DNA of 22,845 nt from a virus, in IMG/VR virus record IMGVR_UViG_3300004369_000159, positions 1 through 22,845 of that record; one strand, 5' to 3'. How positions within the stretch are numbered: the stretch's first letter is position 1; the number at the start of each line of letters is the position of its first letter. Of this stretch, positions 7,706 through 20,500 are shown in pieces. Below the pieces are notes generated by a model. That model was not told where the DNA came from. It ran no database searches and worked only from the letters and a program-made list of their open reading frames with translations. The translations under genes were made by a program, and so were the position numbers.

Positions 7706-8181
7706 TAGTTAGCGTTGGTTGCTACGTCTATAGGATAAATCCAAGAATTTATATTCATAGAAATACGCTCACCGCTTTCTATTGGTGTTACTTTGTGTTC
7801 TAACCCTGGTCCAAAAATAACAAGTCTGTTTGTTTTTGGTATTATGCGCATGTTGTTATCAAATACAAGCTCGCCGCCTACTAAGTCTTTAATGTGTGGA
7901 TAAAAAACTATGGAACAAATAGGAAAGTGACTTTGTCCTGTTTTAAGAAAAGTAGCTTCGTCTCTATCTTGATGCCAACCAGGCATACCATTTCTATGAA
8001 ACCAAATGTCATAGCCAACTTGTCTACTAAAATCAAAATAATTAGCAGCAGTATTCATTAACCTGTTTGCTACAATAGAGTTTACGTGTTCTTCCCCTTT
8101 GTTGTAGTACGAATGATACACGTTAGAATCTATGCCAGTTAAAGTTTCTGGAAAAAATATTCTATCAATTACTATTATCAT
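7705..8181 (-). CDS. 2OG-Fe(II) oxygenase, short type (putative hydroxylase)
   Basis: 158 residues. The double-stranded beta-helix signature of 2-oxoglutarate/Fe(II) dioxygenases is complete: His70-x-Asp72 in GWHQDRDE, the GGELVF turn at 102-107, His129 in GPGLEHKVTP, and Arg139 in GERISMNINSW for 2-oxoglutarate. The length equals a bare catalytic core with a short helical N-terminus, as in small P4H-like phage and bacterial oxygenases. It should use O2 and 2-oxoglutarate to hydroxylate a substrate, in the cytoplasm (no signal peptide). Its start overlaps the stop of the 189-residue oxygenase (ATGA) and its stop overlaps the start of the tri-domain enzyme, so the three are co-translated. The context suggests the collagen-like fibre as substrate. 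The residue modified (Pro, Thr, Lys, Asn or Asp) cannot be read from sequence. Confidence 0.88.
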   Translation of the reverse strand: MIIVIDRIFFPETLTGIDSNVYHSYYNKGEEHVNSIVANRLMNTAANYFDFSRQVGYDIWFHRNGMPGWHQDRDEATFLKTGQSHFPICSIVFYPHIKDLVGGELVFDNNMRIIPKTNRLVIFGPGLEHKVTPIESGERISMNINSWIYPIDVATNAN

Positions 8182-8747
8182 TTAAACTTCGGTCCTTCTA
8201 TCCAGGCTACTAAAGATTTACGTATACCTTTAGTTACAGGTTTTACAGTGTGTTGCAAAGGTGAAGGAAAACAAAACACAGTACCACGTTCTTTTAGGGC
8301 AACAGGGTCTGGAGCTTCATATTGAGCGTCTAATAAAAACTCTCCTCCTTCATAGTCTGTTGGAGAACTTAGTTGCATAGTGACGCTAATTTTTCTATCA
8401 AAAGCTGTTGTGTTGCCCCAGAAAGTATCAAAGTGCCAGTCGTAATACCCCTCATCAGTTCCATTATAAATAGTGTATTGAATATCTTCTAGATGACAAA
8501 TATCAAAACCAAATGCAGCTTTATTAGCTCTCATAGCATATCTAAATACTAATTGATTAATCCACTCTATATGTCCTGCCCAGCGTATTTCAGATCTTCT
8601 AACTTCTGTATTTATTCTTCTAACAGCTTGCCCTGCACCATAGCCAACTTCTGCCTGCATAGGTTGTAACTGTTCGCAATCTCTAATTATTTGGTCACAA
8701 ATACCGGGACTAATTCCTCCCCGCCACATTTGCCATATTTGATTCAT
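8178..8747 (-). CDS. 2OG-Fe(II) oxygenase, PKHD/YbiX-like (putative hydroxylase)
   Basis: 189 residues. Catalytic features are all present: His105-x-Asp107 in YYDWHFDTFWG, the EGGEF turn at 133-137, His166 in PSPLQHTVKPV, and Arg176 (or Lys177) in GIRKSLVAWIEGP. The N-terminal helical part followed by YTIYNGTDEGYYDWHFD and ending LVAWIEGP is typical of PKHD-type/PiuC-like 2OG oxygenases, often found in marine phages. Members hydroxylate proteins or small molecules, and most phage examples are uncharacterised. It is the first gene after the collagen-like fibre, 15 bases downstream, with its own strong ribosome binding site, and it leads the three-gene modification cluster. I infer fibre hydroxylation. 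Unrelated metabolic roles proposed for phage 2OG enzymes remain possible. It is not a close copy of the next oxygenase. Confidence 0.88.
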   Translation of the reverse strand: MNQIWQMWRGGISPGICDQIIRDCEQLQPMQAEVGYGAGQAVRRINTEVRRSEIRWAGHIEWINQLVFRYAMRANKAAFGFDICHLEDIQYTIYNGTDEGYYDWHFDTFWGNTTAFDRKISVTMQLSSPTDYEGGEFLLDAQYEAPDPVALKERGTVFCFPSPLQHTVKPVTKGIRKSLVAWIEGPKFK

Positions 8748-8749
8748 AA

Positions 8750-8757
8750 CACCTCCT
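8750..8757 (-). promoter_or_regulatory. Strong Shine-Dalgarno at head of the modification cluster
   Basis: AGGAGGTG on the minus strand, two bases before the ATG at 8745-8747 (about 5-6 bases from the AGGAGG core). It lies in the 15-base gap after the collagen gene. The three enzyme genes that follow overlap one another, so this site probably sets translation for the whole cluster. Confidence 0.85.
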
Positions 8758-8762
8758 GTGTT

Positions 8763-12614
<3,852 letters not shown>

Positions 12615-12620
12615 TTAGTT

Positions 12621-12626
12621 CTCCCT
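12621..12626 (-). promoter_or_regulatory. Shine-Dalgarno deciding the GTG start of the collagen-like gene
   Basis: AGGGAG lies six bases before the GTG at 12612-12614, in the 16-base gap after the previous stop. No ATG exists nearby in frame, and the residues after this GTG match the usual N-terminus of phage fibre proteins, so GTG is taken as the start. Confidence 0.75.
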
Positions 12627-12630
12627 TATA

Positions 12631-13056
12631 TTAAGAAACAGTTACCGTCCAGGTAATTGTCATAGCGTCAGAAGCACCTTTATTGACTACAGAAAAAACA
12701 GTTCTACAAAGCATTGTGCCACCAGAAGAAGCATTAAAAATACCTGCTTCTGTAATAGCTCCAGTACCTGTACCAGCTGGGAATGTATCAACATATACAA
12801 CATCGTTATCTGTAACGGTTGTAGATGTTAAGGTAGTCCTAGCAGATTGGTTACCTAAAGCTGTATCACTGGCTGCGGCAGCAGTACTACCTGTACCAAT
12901 AGCCATGTGGGACATAGCAGTTGCTGTAGTATCTTTCATTCTACTTGCAACGTAGTCTTTTCCTGTAGTAACAACTAAGTTAGGGACTTCCTGAACAACC
13001 TCATCATTGAGGGCAATGGTTAACTTACCTTTAAGTTTTAAGCTATCATTAATCAT
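12631..13056 (-). CDS. Small conserved-type phage structural protein (fibre/collar-associated)
   Basis: 141 residues, ATG preceded by AGGAGA. The sequence follows a pattern often seen in phage structural modules: an NLVVTTGKDYVASRM opening, then MAIGTGSTAAAASDTALG, a beta strand pair, then GTGAITEAGIFNASSGGTML and a closing VNKGASDAMTITWTVTVS. Such proteins are predicted beta-sandwiches and usually sit beside tail fibre genes. Their exact place in the virion is not known to me. There is no enzyme motif, Cys is nearly absent, and there is no membrane segment. Located immediately upstream of the collagen-like fibre, it may form its adaptor or the base to which it attaches, which is an inference from position only. 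Confidence 0.75.
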   Translation of the reverse strand: MINDSLKLKGKLTIALNDEVVQEVPNLVVTTGKDYVASRMKDTTATAMSHMAIGTGSTAAAASDTALGNQSARTTLTSTTVTDNDVVYVDTFPAGTGTGAITEAGIFNASSGGTMLCRTVFSVVNKGASDAMTITWTVTVS

Positions 13057-13060
13057 AATT

Positions 13061-13066
13061 TCTCCT
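13061..13066 (-). promoter_or_regulatory. Shine-Dalgarno for the 141-residue structural gene
   Basis: AGGAGA, four to five bases before the ATG at 13054-13056. It overlaps the TAG stop of the S-D-S repeat gene (TAGGAGA). Confidence 0.8.
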
Positions 13067-14150
13067 AGTTAAGTGTATTACTATTTAAAGTCGATGCATT
13101 TAGAACACTTTGCCTATTCGCATTCAGAATACTTATCGACTCACTTATTGTAGCACTATCTTGTGCCGATTTACCAAAACTATATGCATGAGTTTCAGTA
13201 ATATTTAAACTGTCTGACTTAGCTATAGCATTAGCCAATGCTTGCACATCAACAAAACTAACGCTGTCAGACTTGTTTAAACTGGTAGATAACGCTGGGT
13301 CATCTGTAAAAATAAGGCTATCTGACTTGCCTAAGCTAGTAGCAAAAGTTTCACTATCTGTGAAACCAAAGCTGTCAGATTTACCTAAACTTGTATCAAT
13401 TGTTTCGCTGTCTGTAAAACTAAAAGAGTCAGTAAAACCGCCTGGAGTAAAGTCTATAGCATGACTTTCTACCATACTAAACGTGTCAGTCCTAGCTTTA
13501 GCCCAATCGTACGTAAGTACGTCGGATATAGACATGACGTTTGTTTTGTCTGTTTCAACATCAGTGGCTAGTGGATCTGCCAATGAAGTTCTATCGTCTA
13601 AAGATATGGTATCGCTAAATGAACGTACAAAAGTAACTACTCTAGAAAATACTTGCGACATGCTAACACTGTCAGACTTGGCTAAGCTAGGCTCTAGAAC
13701 TTGGCTATCTGACATGGTAGCTGTATCAGATAAAGCTTTGTCCATGGCATAAGTTAATATCTCTGTTGCGGACACGGTCTCGCTATATGCCCCCGAGAAT
13801 GACACGACAGGTGTATCAGACATAGTAGCTGTGTCTGTAAGCTCTCTACCGAAAGTTCTTAAAATATCTATACTTTCTGTTACACCAACAGAGTCTGAAA
13901 GCGTTTTAGAAAAAGCTATTGCATGGTCTTCGTCTACAAAAACTACTTCTGGTCGTATGTCTTTTGATATGGTGTAGACCAAAGCTTCAGTCATACTAAA
14001 GCTATCAGAAAATAATCTATCTATAGTATTTGGGTTTAGGTATAAATCGGTAAGCTGCAAGTTAACATGTGTAACTTGTCCTTTTATATCAACATGGGCT
14101 ATGCTTCCTTTTAGGTCTACAAAAGAAGTAATACTTTTTAGCTTAGACAT
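13065..14150 (-). CDS. S-D-S repeat fibre-type protein
   Basis: 361 residues; ATG overlaps the previous stop (TAATG). After about 40 residues (SFVDLKGSIAHVDIKGQVTH, short beta repeats) the protein is built of repeats of about 18 residues or multiples of that. The core is K/L-SDS-[FVL]-x-[FMI]-[TS]-[DE]-S (for example LGKSDSFGFTDSETFATS). The clearest copies are near residues 235-320. It ends in a small LN-xxx-LN-xxx-LN motif (SVLNASTLNSNTLN). Repeats of 'SDSxxxTES' type occur in many phage and bacterial surface proteins and are predicted to make regular beta or solenoid rods. No enzyme motif is seen. Between a BppU-like domain protein and the fibre genes, a fibre shaft or tail-decoration role is likely. 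I do not recognise a named family. Confidence 0.72.
   Translation of the reverse strand: MSKLKSITSFVDLKGSIAHVDIKGQVTHVNLQLTDLYLNPNTIDRLFSDSFSMTEALVYTISKDIRPEVVFVDEDHAIAFSKTLSDSVGVTESIDILRTFGRELTDTATMSDTPVVSFSGAYSETVSATEILTYAMDKALSDTATMSDSQVLEPSLAKSDSVSMSQVFSRVVTFVRSFSDTISLDDRTSLADPLATDVETDKTNVMSISDVLTYDWAKARTDTFSMVESHAIDFTPGGFTDSFSFTDSETIDTSLGKSDSFGFTDSETFATSLGKSDSLIFTDDPALSTSLNKSDSVSFVDVQALANAIAKSDSLNITETHAYSFGKSAQDSATISESISILNANRQSVLNASTLNSNTLN
13195..13440 (-). repeat. 54-bp-period coding repeats
   Basis: About four to five consecutive 54-base units, each starting with a 'gctgtcagacttg/gctatctgacttg'-like block on the plus strand, encode the 18-residue SDS repeats. Third positions differ between copies, so the array is older than the short exact repeats in the 2445-residue gene. 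Confidence 0.75.
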
Positions 14151-14524
14151 TAATCGAAGTCATCTCTCACTTTAAACTTAATCAAGTCCTGAACAGTATG
14201 TATACCTCCTCCTGAAGTAGTGTATTCTATCTCACCCTCAAACGTACCTGCAGTAGTCCAAGTGCCATTAGGTATTGCAAAATTTACTCTGCCGCTTGTT
14301 GCATCTACTAGTGTGCCAGTTATAGTTGCGAGCAGTGTTGTTTGTCCGACTTCGCGGACTCTAAGTTTTACTGAACCACCAGTCAAATCTATGACCGCCC
14401 AAGTATCTGAGTTCTCTGTATCTAACGTCTGACCAGCTGCAGCTGTATTGCTGTCTTTTAAAGTAGACTCTAATGTAGGTAGTGTATCCCCTACTACGAA
14501 TTTTATTGTGTCTGAGTAAGCCAT
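14150..14524 (-). CDS. BppU N-terminal-like Ig-fold baseplate/fibre protein
   Basis: 124 residues, ATG with strong GGGAGGT ten bases upstream. The order of motifs matches the N-terminal domain of lactococcal-type baseplate upper protein BppU and related phage Ig-like domains. These are VVGDTLPTLESTLKDSNT, then IDLTGGSVKLRVRE, then DATSGRVNFAIPNGTW, TAGTFEGEIEYTT, GGGIHTVQDLIKFKVRDDF. In that family the domain is a beta-sandwich that holds a fibre or receptor-binding protein to the tail or capsid. Here it stands alone and is about the length of a single domain. Its overlap with the S-D-S repeat gene suggests the two products form one structure, perhaps base and shaft. Confidence in the fold is fair; the virion location is inferred. 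Confidence 0.75.
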   Translation of the reverse strand: MAYSDTIKFVVGDTLPTLESTLKDSNTAAAGQTLDTENSDTWAVIDLTGGSVKLRVREVGQTTLLATITGTLVDATSGRVNFAIPNGTWTTAGTFEGEIEYTTSGGGIHTVQDLIKFKVRDDFD

Positions 14525-14532
14525 AATTAATT

Positions 14533-17500
14533 TTACCTCCCTAGGTTCCTAGTGTCTAGCTGACTGTAGCCTGGTATATAATCAGCTGCTCTCCAGTCCC
14601 AAGTTATACCATCATATATTTTTTCTGCCGCTGGGCCTAAAGGCGGTACCCAGAACGGTTTGCCATACCTATGGCTTTCTAAGAATATAGGCAATGCTAA
14701 ACTCGCTGGGCCTAACATACCACTTCTGTCTATTATCTCTGTCATATACTGGCCAGTGCTCATGCTGTTTGTTTTAAAGTAATTTACTCCAGGGTCATCA
14801 CCATCTATGCCTGGTAATAATTCAGCTAGTAAGTACTTAGTCAGTTCCCTAATCTCTAAACCTAACATGGTAATAGGTACTAAAATACCTGCCATAAGTA
14901 GTAATGGCATAACCCCTGCACCTGCTCCTTGTTGTACAAAGCCCCTATGTGCTTCTTTTAGTGTTGGGAATAGAATGGTTTTACCGTATGCATAGAAGAA
15001 GGACTTAAGTTGCCAAATCAAAGCATACCTAGGGTTGTTAGCATAAGTAGGTCTTTGTGCTGGATTAGGTCTAACTATAGATTCATCTACAAACTGGGCT
15101 AATGCTTCATTTACTTTTTCTCTAGTAGCTTTATCAGCTTTACCTTCTTCCCAAGCTAACACCTGGTCTGCTGTTACGTTAAGTTCTTTTAAATATAGCT
15201 GGGCTGTAGGATCACCCTGTTTTGCTTTTCGTGCGCTGTCTTGTAAAAAACGTGTGCCCATACCCGTAGCAAAGACTCTAGTAAACTTAGTATATGCTTC
15301 TAATAAGGTAACTCTAAACCAAACATCAGATACATTTTTTGCAGTTTGGTTCATAAAGTTTTGCTCACCAGCAAAAATAAAGAAACTGGACATAGCATCT
15401 ACGCCTATAACACCAACCTCTCGTGCTAGCTCAGCAGCTTCTGTAGGATTTTTTACCATAGTTTTTATGACACTAGCTATATCACTTATCTTAGCTGTGC
15501 CCCTAGACCTTAACACCGGCCCAGCTGTGTCTTGTAAAGACGCTAAGACTGTAAAAGCTAATAACGTTACTATGTTTACGGGCAGCAATACATTATTTGC
15601 TACTTTTAACCACCCTTTATCAATCGGTGGTGTTTTACCAAACATAGAGTCTATGATCTTTCTTGCATCTTCTTGTTGTTCTGGAGTCAATTTCTCTATT
15701 AGTCTGTTTAGTTCTTTTGCGCCACCTGATTGTTCAAACTCATATTTAAGAGCTATTTTGTCTAGGTATTGTTTAAGAGATACTTCTGCCGGTAATGCTA
15801 AACCTGCATCCATTAGTTGTCTGTTTGTAACCTTGTTCCATAGCTCTTTTCTTTCTTTCAGCATGCCAAGGTCTATCTCGTCTGACACTTCAAAGTCTAA
15901 TTCACCCATTCCTTTTTTAACTATGTCATTTACAACATCTGCTATTTGAGCGTCACTTACGTTTGGGTTTGCTTCTTTTAATAATTTTCTGGCTCTCACT
16001 TGGAGTTCTTGATTACCTGCTATTTCAGCTAATGCAATAATACGAGGGAAGAAGTTTTTTCTTTTTCCCACGCCATATCTATCTAACCCTAAGTCGATGT
16101 ATATAGATTCTAAGTATTCTCTTATCGCTCTTGCTTTAGGAGGTAAAGTATTAGTGTCTTTAGTGTCATCTGCAGCTAGCTCTAATTGTTTCTTTTGGTC
16201 TGCAGATAAAGTAGAGTAAATCCAGCCATCTTCTACTCCTAGTATTTTAGCTACCTCGTTAAACATAGCATTCGCTCTTCTATTTTTTAATGTAAAAATA
16301 CCTCCTCTGCCTGACTTAGACACAGTCCTTGGATCCTGGTTAAAGAAGTCTGCTATCTCTACGCCTATAGGTCCGTAATTTCTAATCCTAGTGTCAGCAG
16401 TTAAAAGTATTTTTTGTAGCCAGCCAGGTAGTTTTTTACTTCTAAACAACTTACTTGCTTGGTCCATAACCTTTCTTAATTCCTTATCAGTAAACGTTTC
16501 TGGGCCTAGAATAGATTCTATTTGTGATTCTATAGCAGCTTTAGTTTTATAAGGTATTTTTTGATCTGCTGGGTTTCTTAACGCATCCTGTAAGTTATCA
16601 AAATAATCCTGGAATGACTCATCTGACTCAGTTCGTTTTCTGTAAGTCTTTGATTGGTTGTACATTTTCTTTTGTGACTTTGCTAAACGTTTAAACCAAG
16701 CTTGAGCTGGCTTGTTCATACTATCAAAAACAGTGCCATCTACTTCCATGCCCATTTCTCTTCTTATTGCAATAGAGAACTGATCTGCAACAAAATTCTC
16801 AAACCCGGTGTCATCGTTTGTATAATTTGATGGTGCATCTCCACGTGCTAATAATTGTTCATAAGCTTGTAATAATTTCTTTCTAGTCTCAGGGATTTTT
16901 AAACTTTTTTCTAATTCTTGGAACAGAAAAGAATTACCTAGTTCTTTTAAGAAAGCACTGTAGTAACTCGCTTCTGTTATGTTTGGATTTGTTTTCATAA
17001 GAATAACGTCAAAGTCACCGTAAGAAATAGTTTTAGCTGTTTTATCTGCTTGTTCTAATAAAGCTTGTCTACTTTTATCAAACTGTTTTTGAGGTATTAG
17101 TTTTTTAATTTCAGTAGGTAGGTTAGAGTCACTGTATCCTTCTTCAGCTGCTATAACATGTATGTTGGTGGTCAAACCTAGCTGCCTTGCTGCACCTAGT
17201 AGATTACTTAATATCTGCTGTCTAAAAGGTAACTTTGCTCTAGTAGCGACTGGAGTGTTATCTAAAGTACTTAATTTTTTATCTCTGATTGTTTTGACCT
17301 CGCTAAAATGAAACTGACCAACAGGCTTTGGTCTGCTATATTTTTTATTATCTTTAAATTTAGGTTTACCAAAAGACATATCTTTATACCTATCTCTACC
17401 CCTAAACTCTTTAGCTTGTTGTTCTGTATAACTCTCAAACAAGTTTCTATCTTGTATATCCATTTTTACGCTAGAGTTATCTACAATCTGTGTATCTGCA

Positions 17501-20500
17501 GGGTTATCTAAACCATACATACCAGTCTCATCGATGTGCGAAGTGGCCCTTTCTAAATCTAAAGTCCTAATGTCGTCTATGTAGGTGCCTATCTCAGCTT
17601 CAGTGTCTATCGTGCCGCCTCCTCCTTTAAACTTAGGTTCAGACACTTCTTTATATACGGCTTTTCCATCATCATCTACATAATCAAGCACTTTTCTTGT
17701 ATTTTGATCGTCTAGAGTTCCAGGATTATTTCTAATATCATAAGCATTTATACCATTAATAACTTTGTTTATTTCAGTTACAAAATCAATAATAGCTTTG
17801 TCTTGGTCTTTTAAAAATTGACGTTGTGCCTGTTGTTGATCAGAAGAGTTTTTCTTGTCTAGGTCAGAATACTTTACACTAAAAACATCCATCAAAGTAT
17901 CTTGCAACTGTTGTAGCTGATCCAACGTCATGTATCGCATAGTTGGTTCTTCTCTGTACGTTGCTAGGTCTTTTTTATATTGTTTATCTTTAGCACCATC
18001 TTTATAGTCTTTAGCATTGGGTTTATCAGGTATAGTTACCCTCATTTCATTTCGCGTAAACTTTTGTATATAACCTCTTATAGGGTCTATGCTCGTGCGT
18101 CTGTCATCTAATAAATTTACCAAAGGCACGTCTATCTTAGCGAATTTGTCATTCATATAAAAATTACTGGCTAGTCTTGAAAGACCAAACTCCTGGCGCA
18201 GTTGTGTAATTTTATCTTTTGCTTCTTGTTCATTAAATTTTTCAATGTCTATTTTTAATAAAGCTGCGCCCGGCCCCTCTGGTTGGGTTATTATTTTATC
18301 TAAAACAAGCCCGAGTGATACATCAGTAGTTCCTGTCATATTCAAACGTATGCCGCCCTCTTCGTATATTAGGTTGTAGTTATTCTGCTGTAGTAAATCA
18401 ATTGTATCTAGCAAAGCAGATACTCTTTGCGCAACGTCCATGCCTACTTCTTCTTTGTCTCTTATTCCCACACGTTTAGCTATGGTGCTAACCCCTTCTA
18501 GCAGAACCGCCATATCTATAGGCCTAGCTGTTTTTTGTTTAGCTTCCGGGTTCATATTTTGTAAATAAAAATATATAGGTGTGTTGTAACTGCTAGCCCT
18601 TGTTCTATCGTAAGCTTGTTGTGTACGAGTTTGCAAATCTTGTTTTATATTTCTAAAAGTATCTACATTGTCTCTGGTTATTTCTCTAAAAGCTTCTCGC
18701 TCTACTTGGTGCCTGACTATTACATATCTACGTTTACCTAACTTCTTAGGGTCTTTTTGAAATACTTCACCTTCATTACTAGCATTGATAAGAGCACGCA
18801 TATCCGCTACATCAACAAATCTAACAAAACCAAAACCACTTGTGGCTTCTCGCTCTGCTAAGGCTTTTTGTCTAAAGGTTTCTACGGCTGATTTAGATAG
18901 ATAGGGTTTTATCTGTCTAAACTCTTGTTGTAAAGTTGTATGTATAAATTCATTTAACCCGTTCACTTCAGCGTCCGTTGCTGCTGGGTCATCTTTGCTA
19001 ATTTTAAAGCCTTTGCTTGTCTTCGGGTCTACGAATGGATTTTCTACAGTACCAGACCCAAACCTTTTCATAACTGCTGGGTCAGCTACGCCTAATCGTA
19101 TTTTAGTTTGTCTTTGTTCTTCTCTGTACGTTGCTAGGTCTTTTTTATATTGTTTATCATCTTTATAGTCTTTAGCATTGGGTTTATCAGGTATAGTTAC
19201 GTTAGTTCTGTTAAGTATCTCGGTAACTCCTACTAGTGGAGCATTCATTATCTCTTGCCCGTCAGACTCAAACCTAGCAATCCCACTATCTAAAGAAGTG
19301 GGTTGCTGGGCTTCTACACCTAGGTCTGCTATTTCATCTAGCAATCCAGACATCGATTCTTTTAGACTAACAAGGCCATTTTTATTCATGTTTTGTATAA
19401 AAGCTCTTTCAGCTTTACCTAGAACCGCCATCTTATCTGCGTTTCTTAGGTCATTTACAATATTCGCATATCTAAGTCTTTTATCACTCTTCTTTTCACC
19501 AAGACTTTCTATAACTTTAGTAAAGTTTATAGGGTTCGCTGGCGTGTTTTGTACAAAGAAAACTAAATCATCATAAGTTAAAGGTAGCTTATACTCATTT
19601 CTTATATAGTTATCAAAATCAGCTTTTTGTCTTTGTGACGTTTTAAATTGGCCTATGTTTAGCCTGTAAGTATCTGACTCTCGTTTAAACCTAGCTTTTT
19701 CTTCTTCAGATGCCTTGAAAGTTTTTAACTGTTCTTGATATCTTCTTTGCGCCGCTTTATGTTCTCGTTGTTCTTGTGGCGTAGCGTTTTGTTTTAAAAA
19801 AGGTGGTGCCATAGGCCTTTGGATATCTACTGCTATGTCCGTATCTAGAGGTGCAGGTCTTTTGGGTTTGTCTGTTACTAGGCCTCTTCTAATATCAAGG
19901 TTAGTTGCTGAGCTACGTGGATCTGGTACACCTCTATCTCCTTCAACACCTGTATCATCCTGGTCAGTGTTCATTTCACCAGTCATAGTCTCATCAGTTT
20001 GGTATGCTTCTTTTAAGGCTTTTAGTACTTCACCCTCATTTTGCATGCCCTCTTGTCTAAACTTTCTATGCTGCGCTAGAGTCTGTACTTTTATGGTGTA
20101 TCTTTTAGGGTCTAATGCACCCCTTAGGGTTTTCATTGCATTTTTTGCAGCTTCTTTGTCACCTTTTACGTCATCTCTGGCTGACTGGTATTTAATAAAT
20201 TCGTTTTTCTCGTTATCAAATATGCCAACTACTATGTCATCTCCTGTGCCTCTAGTTCTGCTATAACCTAAATTTACAGCTAAAAATTCATCTATTATCC
20301 CAGTATCAAATTTTAATGGACTATCCATCAAGTTAGCTAGTGATTCTGCTTTACCTGCGTCAGTAGTAAAGAAGGCTCCTATAGGTGTAGATACACTAAA
20401 TAACTCATTTTCTCCGAACATAGTTTCTATATTCTGTTGTACTTTGGCATACTCAGCTTTAGCTTCTATTGGCACAAAAACTGCGTTGATATTTGAATTT

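Noticed and set aside
15254-15949. 231-residue plus-strand frame inside the giant gene
   Set aside because: It is antisense to a long, well-formed coding frame with recognisable phage motifs, with no ribosome binding site and no recognisable protein pattern.
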